From: JANJUO01 sp942492935
Lineage (GTDB): Bacteria; Bacteroidota; Ignavibacteria; Kapaibacteriales; UBA2268
Length of the DNA: 64,000 nt
Assembly (NCBI GenBank): GCA_942492935.1
Contig: OW818654.1
Span: 3,782,001-3,846,000, forward strand
Reading direction: 5' to 3'
Shown piece by piece: positions 27,221-37,707 of this stretch; within the stretch, counting starts at the first letter, position 1; every line of letters starts with the position of its first letter. Below the pieces are notes generated by a model. It was not told the origin of the DNA, searched no databases, and saw nothing but the letters and a program-made list of their open reading frames with translations. A program made the translations under genes and the position numbers.

Positions 27221-29776
27221 CTATCTAATAACTACAATTTTCTTCACTGTTGAAGTATTGGCATCTTTAAGCACACAATAGTAAACACCAGGTATATAAT
27301 TTTCAAGATTTAAATTAAAATTATATGTTCCTTCATTAAGATATGAATTTAATAGAACTTGTTTTTCATTTCCTAATGGGTCAATGACTGTTAAATTCAC
27401 ATGACTACTATTAAATATTGTAAATTCTACTTTTGCAACTTCAGAACTCGGATTAGGTGAAATTGCCAAAGTATTCGTTTTAATTATTATATCTGAATTT
27501 TCATCAACATTAACAGCATTATCAATTGAAAAGTAATTTTCACTTGTGGCTGAAACTGGATTTTCTGACACTGTTTCTACAGATAATAAAAATTTATCAT
27601 AGCTTATAATAGTTTTAGGTATTTTATATGCAATAGCATTTGAGAAACTATATAGACTGTCTTTCACTAATGTGTCAAAAATGTAGTTTCTAAGTATAGA
27701 TACTTTTACCGAATCATCAATATTTGTTTCCCATCTAAACACATAAGTAGAATCTTTATATAATGTTTCGCCACCTTTTGGATATAAAATTTTTATATAA
27801 GGGTCTGAAAAATCAAAACTTCTCACAACTGACCAATTACTTTCTAAATCTCTATAAATTGTTTTCGTTCTCCAATAATAAGTTTTCTGAGTATCAAAAT
27901 TCTCTTTTTGAATAATTGGGATTTTGACATCTGAGGAATCAAAAATTATATTAGAAAAATTAGCATCTTCAGCAATTTGTAATTGGAATTTGTCGTATCT
28001 TCCTGTGGAACTCCATACAAATCTTACTGGCGAATTATTGACAAATTTCTTTTGATTAATTGGATACATCAAAGCAGGAGCTAAAACTTCAGTTGCTTTT
28101 CTTTCAAAACCAATAATAAACTCACCAAATTCATCAACTTTTGCAACAATTTGATTTTCATTTACATCAAAAGATGTAATTAATTTGTGAAATACACCCG
28201 AATCTGGTTTTGCTCTGTAAAATACAATCATATTTTCAGGATTAAAATGTGGTGGGAGTTTAGTTACATCAAAACGCACATCACATTTATAAGTATATAA
28301 AAGTTCTGGTTTAAATACATATCTAATTGGCAAAACTACTGGTGCTTCTTGTTCAAATTCAATATTGATAGGTGTACAATCATATTTTTTAACATTCAGA
28401 GCATTATAAGTAAATGCATCTAATTCTTCAAAGAAAATTTCAACATTAGTTTCATTATTACTTTCATTAAATTTATATGTATTACCTTGTAACATTTCAA
28501 ATTTATCTACGTTGGCAATTGGCATACAAGCAGGTAATTCATATTTTTGGGCGCGATAGCTAAATGTAAGATTTGGCATCGTCATTTCAAAAGTAGTTTT
28601 GCCTTCTGGTGTTACTTCTGTCATTGCTTTGCTCAAGCCAGTAAAAATCAATCCCCAATCTATCAATGTATTTCCATTAGATAATCTTTGTGCTGAACCC
28701 ATTGCAAACGCTGATATTGGTGGATTATGCTTATATTCCCATAAAAGTCCGGCTTTCTTATTCTCTTGGTCAAAAGAATACTCTACAGCTCTTGAACTCC
28801 AACCTGATTTCTTTTGAACAGCATTATCATAGAATAACATATTTCCATTTGGCAAAAGTTTTGCATCATGTTGCATTCTGAAATAGTATGGTTTATCTAA
28901 TTCATTATCACCAGTAATTTCAAATTGATTATTATCACCTCCAAATCTCCAAATCATATCACCTGTTACCATATCAATTTTCACTATTTCAAATGTAGTC
29001 GGAAATGATGTAATTAAATTACCGTCTTTATCAAGAAAAAGTGAATTACCATGAACATGTTCAAACATTGCTTTTCTTGGGTCATCTTTAGTAGCAAGAA
29101 TTGGAATTCTATCCATACTTCTCCACTGAAATACACAATTTTTATCTTTGTCAAGTTCCTGAATAACTGTACCAACAACTACTGCATTTGGATTGCCACC
29201 GGGTACAACTTTACTCATATCAACAGGTACATGTTCGTAAGCAATTAACATATAATTACCATTAGGTAAAATTCTAAAATCGTGCATATCTGCAAGATAG
29301 CCATTTTGTGTTTGAACTGAATCAATGATATTATAATCTTTGTCCAAAACCATTTGTTGAACATAAATATTTTGAACTTTTATAGGTCCTGCTTGATATT
29401 GGTCGCCAGTCTTAACTCTTGAGCTGTACGAAAGTCTTCCATTTGGTTGCATTTTGAAATCAATACCAAGATTATGCGGTTTGTTATAATATACAATTTT
29501 ACCATCTTTATCTGCAACCATTATATAATTTAGTTTTGTTGCTGATACATCAAAACATTCCATAAATATAAATCCCGGTGCAGGATTGTTTACAGAATCT
29601 ATAGTAATTTTCGGAAAATCTTCTGGAAATTCCTCCATTATAGATAAAGGATTATGTGGTCTTTTTTCCATCAATAATGTATTATTATTGAGATATTCGA
29701 TTTTTTTATATTCTTGAGCAAGAGAATTACTCAATATAAAAAAACCAACAATAAATATGTAAATTATAAAATTCAT
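27221..29776 (-). CDS. arylsulfotransferase-family protein, T9SS cargo
   Basis: 851 residues with signal peptide (1-20). The main part (about 60-420) is a beta-propeller of the ASST family, with repeated blocks MHDFRILPNGNYMLI, HVHGNSLFLDKDGNLITSF, QHDAKLLPNGNMLFYDN and SAQRLSNGNTLIDWG. The histidines in the first three match the positions that make up the ASST active site (His in MHD, HVHG and QHDA). ASST enzymes move sulfate between phenolic compounds in the periplasm. Here a fibronectin-like region (about 580-680) and a T9SS C-terminal module (ISPNPSSEVAKVEF ... VVIR) imply cell-surface or extracellular location. Activity is not certain because many family members have unknown substrates. 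Confidence 0.85.
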   Translation of the reverse strand: MNFIIYIFIVGFFILSNSLAQEYKKIEYLNNNTLLMEKRPHNPLSIMEEFPEDFPKITIDSVNNPAPGFIFMECFDVSATKLNYIMVADKDGKIVYYNKPHNLGIDFKMQPNGRLSYSSRVKTGDQYQAGPIKVQNIYVQQMVLDKDYNIIDSVQTQNGYLADMHDFRILPNGNYMLIAYEHVPVDMSKVVPGGNPNAVVVGTVIQELDKDKNCVFQWRSMDRIPILATKDDPRKAMFEHVHGNSLFLDKDGNLITSFPTTFEIVKIDMVTGDMIWRFGGDNNQFEITGDNELDKPYYFRMQHDAKLLPNGNMLFYDNAVQKKSGWSSRAVEYSFDQENKKAGLLWEYKHNPPISAFAMGSAQRLSNGNTLIDWGLIFTGLSKAMTEVTPEGKTTFEMTMPNLTFSYRAQKYELPACMPIANVDKFEMLQGNTYKFNESNNETNVEIFFEELDAFTYNALNVKKYDCTPINIEFEQEAPVVLPIRYVFKPELLYTYKCDVRFDVTKLPPHFNPENMIVFYRAKPDSGVFHKLITSFDVNENQIVAKVDEFGEFIIGFERKATEVLAPALMYPINQKKFVNNSPVRFVWSSTGRYDKFQLQIAEDANFSNIIFDSSDVKIPIIQKENFDTQKTYYWRTKTIYRDLESNWSVVRSFDFSDPYIKILYPKGGETLYKDSTYVFRWETNIDDSVKVSILRNYIFDTLVKDSLYSFSNAIAYKIPKTIISYDKFLLSVETVSENPVSATSENYFSIDNAVNVDENSDIIIKTNTLAISPNPSSEVAKVEFTIFNSSHVNLTVIDPLGNEKQVLLNSYLNEGTYNFNLNLENYIPGVYYCVLKDANTSTVKKIVVIR

Positions 29777-29816
29777 AAAATATCCTAAATATAATTAAAA
29801 ATATTTAATAATTAAC

Positions 29817-29848
29817 CAAAATTATGAAAATTTATAATTAAAACCAAA
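29817..29848 (-). promoter_or_regulatory. Bacteroidota-type promoter candidate for the ASST-like gene
   Basis: On the minus strand TTTG (29848-29845) is followed, after 20 bases, by TAATTTTG (29824-29817), close to the TTTG-N19-TAnnTTTG consensus of the Bacteroidota primary sigma factor. The predicted transcript start is about 35 bases before the ATG, and AGGA serves as ribosome binding site. Spacing is one base longer than ideal. Confidence 0.45.
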
Positions 29849-29880
29849 TAATTATTCAAATTATTTTTAATTATTTGAAA

Positions 29881-30010
29881 CTACCCAGCAGTTTCTAAAT
29901 AAATTGAAATCTTTATTGATTTTTTATTAAATCCTTGATATTACCATTGGGAATTAATGTTTGTAACTGTTGAGTTTTACATGACCACTCTCAACAACTT
30001 AGGTTACGAA
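29881..30010. repeat. repeat family B, truncated copy
   Basis: Contains ACTACCCAGCAG near the left edge, then ATTGGGAATTAATGTTTGTAAC at about 29947, the core of family B. The left half of the element is present and the right half is eroded. Confidence 0.55.
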
Positions 30011-30028
30011 TGTGCAAACGAACAAAAT

Positions 30029-31894
30029 TTATTCAACTGATATTGTAGATGGAATTGAAAATTGGAATTTATTGAAACGATAGTACATTTCACTTTGATA
30101 GAACAGATTAAATTTACCATCGCTTGTTTGTTCATTGTTTGGGTAATATCCGAACATAAATTGCATAGTAGGAAAAATTAGATGTTCATTTTTTAATCTG
30201 ATTCCAACACCATATCCTTGATAAAGTTTGCTTGAAAATAAGGTGTTGTTGTTTGTTGTAATTAATCCCAAATCTGTGAATGCAATAATTGCAAGTTTAA
30301 ATCCGAGTACTGTTATTGGTACAAAAAAATTTGCTTCGTAATTCACAATCAGCTTTTTATTGCCTTCCAAATAATCCTCAGTGAAACCTCTGATGCCGTT
30401 TTTTTCATTAATATTAAGCATATCTGTTGGTCTTATTGGATTGTATATAAATGAAAAACGTGAACCGATATAATGCCTCCACTTCCAGTTTGCGATAAAG
30501 TTTAATTTGGAAAAATACATAAATTCAATATTTGAAGTAAAATTATTAAGTTCACTATCTCTAAAAAAAGTACCCGATTGAATCCCACAATAAATATATC
30601 CATTATCTTTTGTTAAATAACTATATCCTGATTTTATTCCTATGTATGGACTGTCGTAATTATCTCCAGTTTCATAACCAAAAAGAAACTCTATCATTTT
30701 TAATATTGGAACATCTTCAGTTCTTCCAAGACCAAAAATATATTTATCAGTATAGAAAATAATATCAGAATATCCAATTCTTCCCAAATAGAAAGTATTA
30801 TTTTGAAAAAGATTCAATGAATCATATATTGGAATTTGACTAAATACGGTTCGAGTAATTCGGGCGGCTATATTGATACTTTTATATTTTTGAGAAAAAG
30901 TATCATTTGGATTAATATTAAATGCGTAACCAAGCCAATAATCCTGCTGATTATATCTTGCGAATTTCGGAGTAAATATTGTATCAGGATAGCGATTATG
31001 TTGCCAATGTTGAGCAAAACCGCCACCCCATTTAATTACTGGTGAAATAAAATCTCTACTAAGAATTAAACCGAAGTGTTGATGATTGTATTCGGATTCA
31101 TATAGTAATTTTGCCGATATGAAAGAATTTCCGATATTATTTATTACATATTTTCCATCCCAATCCCAGTCGTTTATAAACTTTCGGTCAATTTTAATAC
31201 CTATATTAAATTGATTACCAAATCCAAGAAAATTCATATCATCAAAATACAAACTTGCTGATTTATCTCCAAAATTTATTGCACCACCTCCATTAATACT
31301 CCAAATATCTTGAACATAAACAATTATATCTATACTATCAACAATATTGTGTATTAATTTAGGAATAATTCGCACATCATAATTATATGGAAATTGCCTG
31401 ATGATTCTTTCACTTTCATTAATTTTATACACAGTTATTACATCACCTTTTGAAAATATTAGCATATTCTTAATTAACCATTTTTTTGAATTTATATGCA
31501 AAGAGTTACCAATATCTTCAAGCCAGCCACGGGTTGTGTCCTCAGGATTTTCAATACTACCTCCGAAAACATCAAGAACTACAACTTCAATTGTTCTAAC
31601 AATTTTTCCTGAAAATTTTTTGATAATATTTTTATCTGTATCGAAAGGAATATGGATATTATTTGAATCATTTTCAACTTTAAGAATTGATTTAACCAAT
31701 TTAGAAAAAATATTATCTTTTTTAGAGAAATCTTTTACATCATCATAAATACTACTTGTGTCGGGTGTTATTATCTTTTCATCTGCTTTTACGTCATACA
31801 TTAATGTGAAAAAAATTATTAAAATAAAAAAATACATACTTTTAATAGTTGTTTTTAGAATAATTTGGCTGTATTTTATTTCATTTATTAACAA
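30029..31894 (-). CDS. BamA/TamA-like outer membrane beta-barrel protein
   Basis: About 620 residues. A hydrophobic signal segment (YFFILIIFFTLMY) is followed by a POTRA-like region (about 90-195, with RTIEVVVLDVFGG and INESERIIRQFPYNYDVRI) and a large C-terminal barrel (about 205-621) rich in alternating aromatic strands such as FNIGIKIDRKF and GIRGFTEDYLEGNKKL. The RGF block matches the conserved VRGF/Y loop of Omp85 proteins. Such proteins insert or translocate proteins or lipids at the outer membrane, but its specific cargo is unknown. The frame begins with TTG at 31894 (AAGG about 13 bases upstream); ATG at 31837 gives a cleaner signal peptide but has no ribosome binding site. Confidence 0.78.
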   Translation of the reverse strand: MLINEIKYSQIILKTTIKSMYFFILIIFFTLMYDVKADEKIITPDTSSIYDDVKDFSKKDNIFSKLVKSILKVENDSNNIHIPFDTDKNIIKKFSGKIVRTIEVVVLDVFGGSIENPEDTTRGWLEDIGNSLHINSKKWLIKNMLIFSKGDVITVYKINESERIIRQFPYNYDVRIIPKLIHNIVDSIDIIVYVQDIWSINGGGAINFGDKSASLYFDDMNFLGFGNQFNIGIKIDRKFINDWDWDGKYVINNIGNSFISAKLLYESEYNHQHFGLILSRDFISPVIKWGGGFAQHWQHNRYPDTIFTPKFARYNQQDYWLGYAFNINPNDTFSQKYKSINIAARITRTVFSQIPIYDSLNLFQNNTFYLGRIGYSDIIFYTDKYIFGLGRTEDVPILKMIEFLFGYETGDNYDSPYIGIKSGYSYLTKDNGYIYCGIQSGTFFRDSELNNFTSNIEFMYFSKLNFIANWKWRHYIGSRFSFIYNPIRPTDMLNINEKNGIRGFTEDYLEGNKKLIVNYEANFFVPITVLGFKLAIIAFTDLGLITTNNNTLFSSKLYQGYGVGIRLKNEHLIFPTMQFMFGYYPNNEQTSDGKFNLFYQSEMYYRFNKFQFSIPSTISVE

Positions 31895-32317
31895 TTTTTA
31901 AAATACCTTAAATTTCACATTATTGAAGTTCATTTCAAGTTACAAAATTAGCTTAGTTTCAGCCGAAAATGTTATATTTGATAGAGTATTATTTATAAAT
32001 TTTACTGAACGGAATTTAGAAAATTTAAAAATAGGAAGCAAATAATTATAATTTGAAATTCCTTGAAAATCCCATCGGGATTCAATGTTTGTAGCAATAG
32101 AATCACCCAGAGGTCTGCCAACTACATAGGTGTTGAATGTGTATTTGATTATTCAATCCCTCAAGAATTTTCATAGAATAATACATGTCATCTTTGATAG
32201 CACTTTGTATAACAAGCAAATCTAAATTGATTTTGTTATCCTATATGATTAAAGCTCTAATAAATGATTAATACAAATTTAACTCAGTTTGTAGTAATAA
32301 CGTCAAAAATACTACAT
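31895..32317. other. intergenic region with an eroded family B repeat
   Basis: No gene is visible. A minus-strand TAATTTTG (31950-31943) could be a -7 element for the upstream barrel gene. From 32046 to 32175 a family B relative is recognisable by CCTTGAAAATCCCATCGGGA, then ATGTTTGTAGC and GGTGTTGAATGTGTATTTGA. Confidence 0.6.
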
Positions 32318-35209
32318 TTAAGTTTTCTGTATTGAAAAATAAAATGTACTGCCCTTACCAATCTCACTTTCCACCCATATTTTTCCATTGTGTTTTTCAG
32401 CAAATTCTTTGCACAACAGTAAACCTATACCAATTCCTTTTTCCAAATTTGTGCCTTGGGTTGAAATAGACTTTCCAACATCAAAAAGGATATTTTTATG
32501 TTCTTCTTTTAAGCCAATTCCAGTATCTTTTACATAAAAAATCCAGTGGGTATGAGCAGATTCAATTTGTCCAATCGTAATTTCACCTCCAAATTCAGTA
32601 AACTTTATTGCATTTGAAACAAGATTTCTAAATATTGTTTGGATAAGATTTGAATCCGCAAATATTACTTTATTTTCTTTAATCAAATTGCTTAATTCTA
32701 TATTCTTTGATGCTGCAATTATCTCAAATAATTTGATTACTTGATAAACCATATTATGAATTTCAATATTTTTTGGCTGAAATGGAATAATTCCTTTTTG
32801 AACACGAGACCATTCAAGGATATTTGTCAATAATGCGTAAACATTTTCTGATGTTGTTTGCATTGCTTTGATAAATTCAATTTTTTCGGAGTCAGAAATA
32901 TCATCAAACTCTTCATAAAGAATTTTTGTTAGTCCACAAAAGCTGCTAAGTGGATTTCTTAAATCATGTGCAAGAATGGATAAAAACTTTTCCTTATCAT
33001 TTAGTGCAGTTTCAAGTTTAGATGTCGTCAATTCAAGTTCTTCAATTAATGAGTTTTTTTGAGTAAGATTTGATTCAATGATTTCTTTTGATTTAATTAA
33101 TTCTTGATTTGTTTTATCTAATTCATTGAAATATATATTTATTTTATCTTCAGCAATTTTATTTTGAGTAATATCAGTAATCATACCTACCATATTTACT
33201 ATTTCATTATTAGCATTTTTGATTGGAGTAACAGATAAATCACCCCAAACTTCAGTATTATTTTTCCGTAAAAATTTCTTTTCTAATCTATATTTATCAA
33301 TTTCACCATTTATTACTTGCATAAACATTTTTTTACTAATGGCTTTATAATCTTGATGAGTTATATCTATATGAGTTTTATTTGAAATTTCTTTAAAATC
33401 ATATCCGAGATAATTAAGGAACCATTTATTACACATAGTATATTTACCAGAAACATCAGTAATACTGATGCCAATATTTGCGTTATCAAAAATTGCATGT
33501 AATTTTGCTTCACTTTCTCTTATTCTATGCTCATTTTTTCTTCTTTCAGTAATATCTCTTGTTACTCCCAAAATCCCAATTACTTTTCCTTCATCGTTAT
33601 TAAGTGCCGAAATTGTAGCTTCAGTCCATACAGTTGAACCATCTTTGCAAGGTTGTTCGAGTTCCTTAATAGTTTCTTTTAATTCCCTACCTTCCGAAAT
33701 TGCTTTTCGATATTTTTGGATTCCATTGTAATAATGCAGTAATGATTCTTTAGTTAGAGCTTCTTCTATTGGTTGAATCATTATTTCTTTTGGAGTATAA
33801 CCTCTCAATTTATATACAGAAGGGCTTACAAATGTAAATTTACCCTCTAAATCCATTGTCCAAATTACATCACTTGTATTATTTGCTATAAGCCGAAATT
33901 TTGCTTCACTTTCTAATAATGCTTGCTTTGTTTGTCTTTCTTTAGTAATATCCTGAACAACACCTTCTATAATCCCATTTTCCTTGTCTAATTTTCCCGA
34001 TATTCTAATCCATATTAATGTATCTTTATTTTTATAAAATTGAATTTCTTCATTTTGGAATTGACCTGTGGACTCTAATAATTTGAATATTCTTTTTCTA
34101 TCATTTATATCGGCATACCAATTTTGCAAATAGAAATTCTTACTTATTAATTCATTAGAGTTATTAAATCCTAATTGTTTAGCAATAATGTCATTAGCAT
34201 TTAGTAATAATCCTGTTTTATAATCCGAGCGGAATAGTCCAATTTGTGAATTTTGAAAAAGATTTCTATATGTTTTTTCAGCAATTTTTAATTGTTCCAA
34301 GTTCTTAATATTTTCAGTAATATCTTCATAAGTTTCCATTACAGCATAAATATTTTCGGAATTATCAAAAAGTGGGATTGCTGTAACTTTAAAATGTTTT
34401 TCACCATTAGCAGTTATTTTTGTTTTATTAAATTCTAACTGTTTGCCTTCACTAAAACTATTTGATAAATGGCAATCTATACAAGGTTTATCTTTATAAT
34501 CGTAGTTTAAGCATTGAAAGCATAATTCATTAGAATCACTTTTTGAATTAGGGAACCATTCTAATAGTTTATGATTAATTTCTAAAATTTTTCTATCACT
34601 CGAAATTAATGCTACACCCTGATTGAGATTATTAAATAGTTTTTCGTATTTCTTATTGTTATTTATATTTGTTGCTTCTTTTTCTGCTAAATACTTATTA
34701 ATAACATATAAATAAGCAGATATAGCCAAATACATTCCAAAAAATACAAAAATTAATAAATTTGGAGATTGTTGAGTAAATGTAAGTCCCCAAAAACCAA
34801 ACCCAATTATTTCTAATCCAAATATCAATAATAATACAAAAAAGTAAATAATTGTGTATAGTCCTCCTTTTTTGTATCCTTTAAAATGTAATGCAATTAT
34901 TGGAAATCCCAAGCTATAAATAATAGTAGAGCCATTAGTGCCTCCATCTATAAATAAAAATACCATTAATGAAGAAGTCAAACCAAGAAAATAATCAGAC
35001 CATTTGTCAAAATTATTGGTTTTTTTATAAAAAGGATATGAAATATATATTAAAAAAAGATATATAAAATCAACAACTGCTCTTGAATATGCTTCAATAA
35101 ATATATTAATCGGAAGAATTATTAATGTTATTACTGTTGCAACCGAAATTACTGTTTTTACAGTAGTTATGTTTATTTCCTCATTAAAAACTAAGTTTAG
35201 AAGTTTCAT
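32318..35209 (-). CDS. multi-PAS membrane histidine kinase with a four-cysteine PAS domain
   Basis: 963 residues. Five to six transmembrane helices (about 18-172) are followed by four PAS domains (about 185-310, 315-430, 435-560, 565-690), a coiled linker, HisKA with AHDLRNPLSS, and HATPase_c with NLVSNAIKFTE, KDTGIGL and GIGIGLLL. PAS1 contains Cys 230, 233, 243 and 246 in the arrangement CxxC-x9-CxxC, suitable for a metal or redox centre. The protein is probably a phosphodonor to a separate regulator. No regulator gene is adjacent. AGGA eight bases before the ATG supports the start. Confidence 0.92.
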   Translation of the reverse strand: MKLLNLVFNEEINITTVKTVISVATVITLIILPINIFIEAYSRAVVDFIYLFLIYISYPFYKKTNNFDKWSDYFLGLTSSLMVFLFIDGGTNGSTIIYSLGFPIIALHFKGYKKGGLYTIIYFFVLLLIFGLEIIGFGFWGLTFTQQSPNLLIFVFFGMYLAISAYLYVINKYLAEKEATNINNNKKYEKLFNNLNQGVALISSDRKILEINHKLLEWFPNSKSDSNELCFQCLNYDYKDKPCIDCHLSNSFSEGKQLEFNKTKITANGEKHFKVTAIPLFDNSENIYAVMETYEDITENIKNLEQLKIAEKTYRNLFQNSQIGLFRSDYKTGLLLNANDIIAKQLGFNNSNELISKNFYLQNWYADINDRKRIFKLLESTGQFQNEEIQFYKNKDTLIWIRISGKLDKENGIIEGVVQDITKERQTKQALLESEAKFRLIANNTSDVIWTMDLEGKFTFVSPSVYKLRGYTPKEIMIQPIEEALTKESLLHYYNGIQKYRKAISEGRELKETIKELEQPCKDGSTVWTEATISALNNDEGKVIGILGVTRDITERRKNEHRIRESEAKLHAIFDNANIGISITDVSGKYTMCNKWFLNYLGYDFKEISNKTHIDITHQDYKAISKKMFMQVINGEIDKYRLEKKFLRKNNTEVWGDLSVTPIKNANNEIVNMVGMITDITQNKIAEDKINIYFNELDKTNQELIKSKEIIESNLTQKNSLIEELELTTSKLETALNDKEKFLSILAHDLRNPLSSFCGLTKILYEEFDDISDSEKIEFIKAMQTTSENVYALLTNILEWSRVQKGIIPFQPKNIEIHNMVYQVIKLFEIIAASKNIELSNLIKENKVIFADSNLIQTIFRNLVSNAIKFTEFGGEITIGQIESAHTHWIFYVKDTGIGLKEEHKNILFDVGKSISTQGTNLEKGIGIGLLLCKEFAEKHNGKIWVESEIGKGSTFYFSIQKT

Positions 35210-35385
35210 ATATATATTCCTATGACTATTTCAATCGTTTGTATAAAAGATGAAGCTGAAAATTCAATTTATATTTAAATTTGTTTTCATTTTTATTTGC
35301 TTCTTTAAGCTGATACTAAAATAAAAAAAATATTTGTAATATCCAAAATAAATTTACTTAATATTAAAATATTAATTGTAAAGTA

Positions 35386-35570
35386 ACAACTCAGCCGACT
35401 AACTATAAATTTGTATTTTCGTTAATTTGAAAGAAATTCTTTGATATTCCCTTAGGGAATTAATGTTTGTAACACAAGGATAGAAAACTCAAAATTTCCC
35501 CTCTAAAAAGAGGGGAGCAAGCGTTGCACTGAGTATGTCGAAGTGTCGAAATGGAGAGAATTTAGGCGGA
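35386..35570. repeat. repeat family B copy, right end replaced
   Basis: Begins ACAACTCAGCCGACT, contains GATATTCCCTTAGGGAATTAATG and GTTTGTAACACAAGGATAG, then a CCCCTCTAAAAAGAGGGG hairpin and the GTCGAAGTG block that also occurs at 53296-53340. Its right end runs into element A2. Confidence 0.65.
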
Positions 35571-36178
35571 TTTAAAATAATTATATACTGTCTCATAAGT
35601 TGAATATTTGAGAATTTTTCAATTTTAATGTTGAGAAATATCTTTATATTTCAATCACTTAGGGACAAATAAATTCTGAAACAAGTTACCAATGACAACT
35701 TTTTTCCTTGCATCAGTATGACGACTTTTGAGGCAGTTCCAATTAACTTCGGGTGAAAGAAATCCTCCTTAATCCCCCTTTAATAAAGGGGGAAAGGGGG
35801 ATTTGAATTAATTCTACATTGAGGGGTCTGAAACAATCTACCAATGACTACAATTTTTTATAATAGTGTCATTTTGCATATTTACCAATTACAACTTTTT
35901 TCCTTGCATCAGTATGACGACTTTTGAGGCAGTTCCAATTAACTTCGGATGAAAGAAATCCTCCTTAATCCCCCTTTAATATAGGGGGAAGGGGGATTTG
36001 AATTAATTCTACATTGAGGGGTCTGAAACAATCTACCAATGACTACAATTTATTTTAATGGTGTCATTTTGCATATTTACCAATGACAACTTTTTTCCTT
36101 GCATCAGTATGACGACTTTTGAGGCAGTTCCAATTAACTTCGGATGAAAGAAATCCTCCTTAATCCCCCTTTAATAAA

Positions 36179-37697
36179 TAATGGCACTTGAATAGTGCAA
36201 TTAAACATATTTTTGATATTTGCCAGTTTTGGTTTTCCGTTCAAAATGCCTGCCTAACCTCTTAGGAATTATATGACGTAAGATTTTATTCTGAAGCAAA
36301 TCCATTTCTTCCCGGAGACCATCTTTGGTATATTCGCCCTTTCTTGTCCATAAATACTGTCTTACCAGCCTCAAGGTATTTTTGAATGAGACCTCTTTCG
36401 GGGAAAAACCACTGTTCTCAGTGGTTTTTGCTATGATTTTTCTCATCAAATTGTATGCTGTTAATGCTGTCAGCAGTTCTTTCATTACTAAATCAGGCTT
36501 CTTGCTTCTTACCACATTGATATCCATTAATGTTTTGATTTCTCTTATACTTATTTCAATATCCCATCTTGTAAAGAATTTTGATACTATTTCTGCCATT
36601 CTTATTTTTTCATCCATTATTGAAGTGAACATTACATATTCTTTACCCGGATTCATTGGATCTTCAAAACTTAAACGCCTCATTAATATTGTCTCTGGTA
36701 ACTTTTTCTTCATCTGGTAACCACTCTGGATGAGCTGTCCTTTTTAGCTCTACTATTTCATCACCCTGACTTATTTCTCTTATTTTTTTATATGTTCGTG
36801 TTCTTTTGCCTGGTACTATAATTTCAAGACAATATTTTTGTATCAAATAGAAAATTGCATATGTACAATATAAATCATCCGCTAATAATAATGTACCTTT
36901 TGCTATCTTATGTAACATTTTAAAAATTAACGATAACTCGGATACATTACGGCTGCCTAATTCAAAATGTTTTATTCCGCCGCCGCCCTGTTCAATCAAT
37001 ACTTGTAGTAAACCCTGCGGATAAGATGATTGGTAATTCTCTGAACCGCTCTTTACATCGTAATGTTCTCTTAATTCCTTGCTGTCTTGCATTTGGATGT
37101 ATGTCCCATCGGTGATTACAACACGCATACCTTTCCATTTATTATTTATTTTGATATTTTCAAAGTTTGCTGAGTCTTCATATACCATTTTGACTAATTC
37201 TATATCCAGTCGCTGTCTTGCTGTTGTATAACTGCCTGTATTTGTTGATATATCTTGTAATTTACTTTTAGCTACCAGTCTATTATACGTCTTTGGTTTT
37301 CCACGCTTTTTTCCTGTTTCTTTATCTTTTTCTATTAATTCTGCTACGTTTTGTTTTATTAAAGGGATTGATCTATTATGTATTTCTGCATAGATGTTTA
37401 CAGCATTTTGTAAACTTTTATCCTCTTGTGTTGCACTGATTAACATTGTAAGTAAAGTTGTTTCATCTGTGAATATTCTATTTCTTCGTTCTTTTTTTGA
37501 TGGATAACTCGCTATCTTTTCTTCAGGCAAATACTCTTTAAATACTCCGATTAATTCACTTCGTAGTAATTCTTGTATTTGTATTGTCAATTCTAAAGAA
37601 TAATTTAATGTCATTATTTTGCCTTTTATAATTTTTGCAATTTTTAAAATACAAATATAATAAAATTATTCTTATTCACACTATTCAAGTGCCATTA
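36179..37697 (-). mobile_element. IS4-family insertion sequence, 1519 bp
   Basis: Perfect 19-bp terminal inverted repeats TAATGGCACTTGAATAGTG (36179-36197) and the reverse complement at 37679-37697 bound the element. A 10-bp direct repeat CTTTAATAAA (36169-36178 and 37698-37707) is the target duplication, the size expected of IS4-type elements. The single transposase gene lies on the minus strand. Identical flanks and exact duplication show a recent insertion into the third unit of repeat A2. Confidence 0.95.
36201..37614 (-). pseudogene. IS4-family transposase in two overlapping frames
   Basis: The N-terminal frame (36664-37614, 316 aa) carries the first two catalytic Asp, in VITDGTYIQ (about 169) and LLADDLYCTY (about 246). 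The C-terminal frame (36201-36713, 170 aa) carries the Glu region RWDIEISIREIK. The frames overlap by 50 bases and differ by +1. If one A of the five-A run in GAAGAAAAAGTT near 36709 were missing, the reading would join smoothly as PDEEKLPETILMRRL. So this is either a one-base insertion that inactivates the element, slippage on the A-run that makes full-length protein, or a sequencing error. DDE chemistry: cut and paste. Confidence 0.85.
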
Positions 37698-37707
37698 CTT
37701 TAATAAA

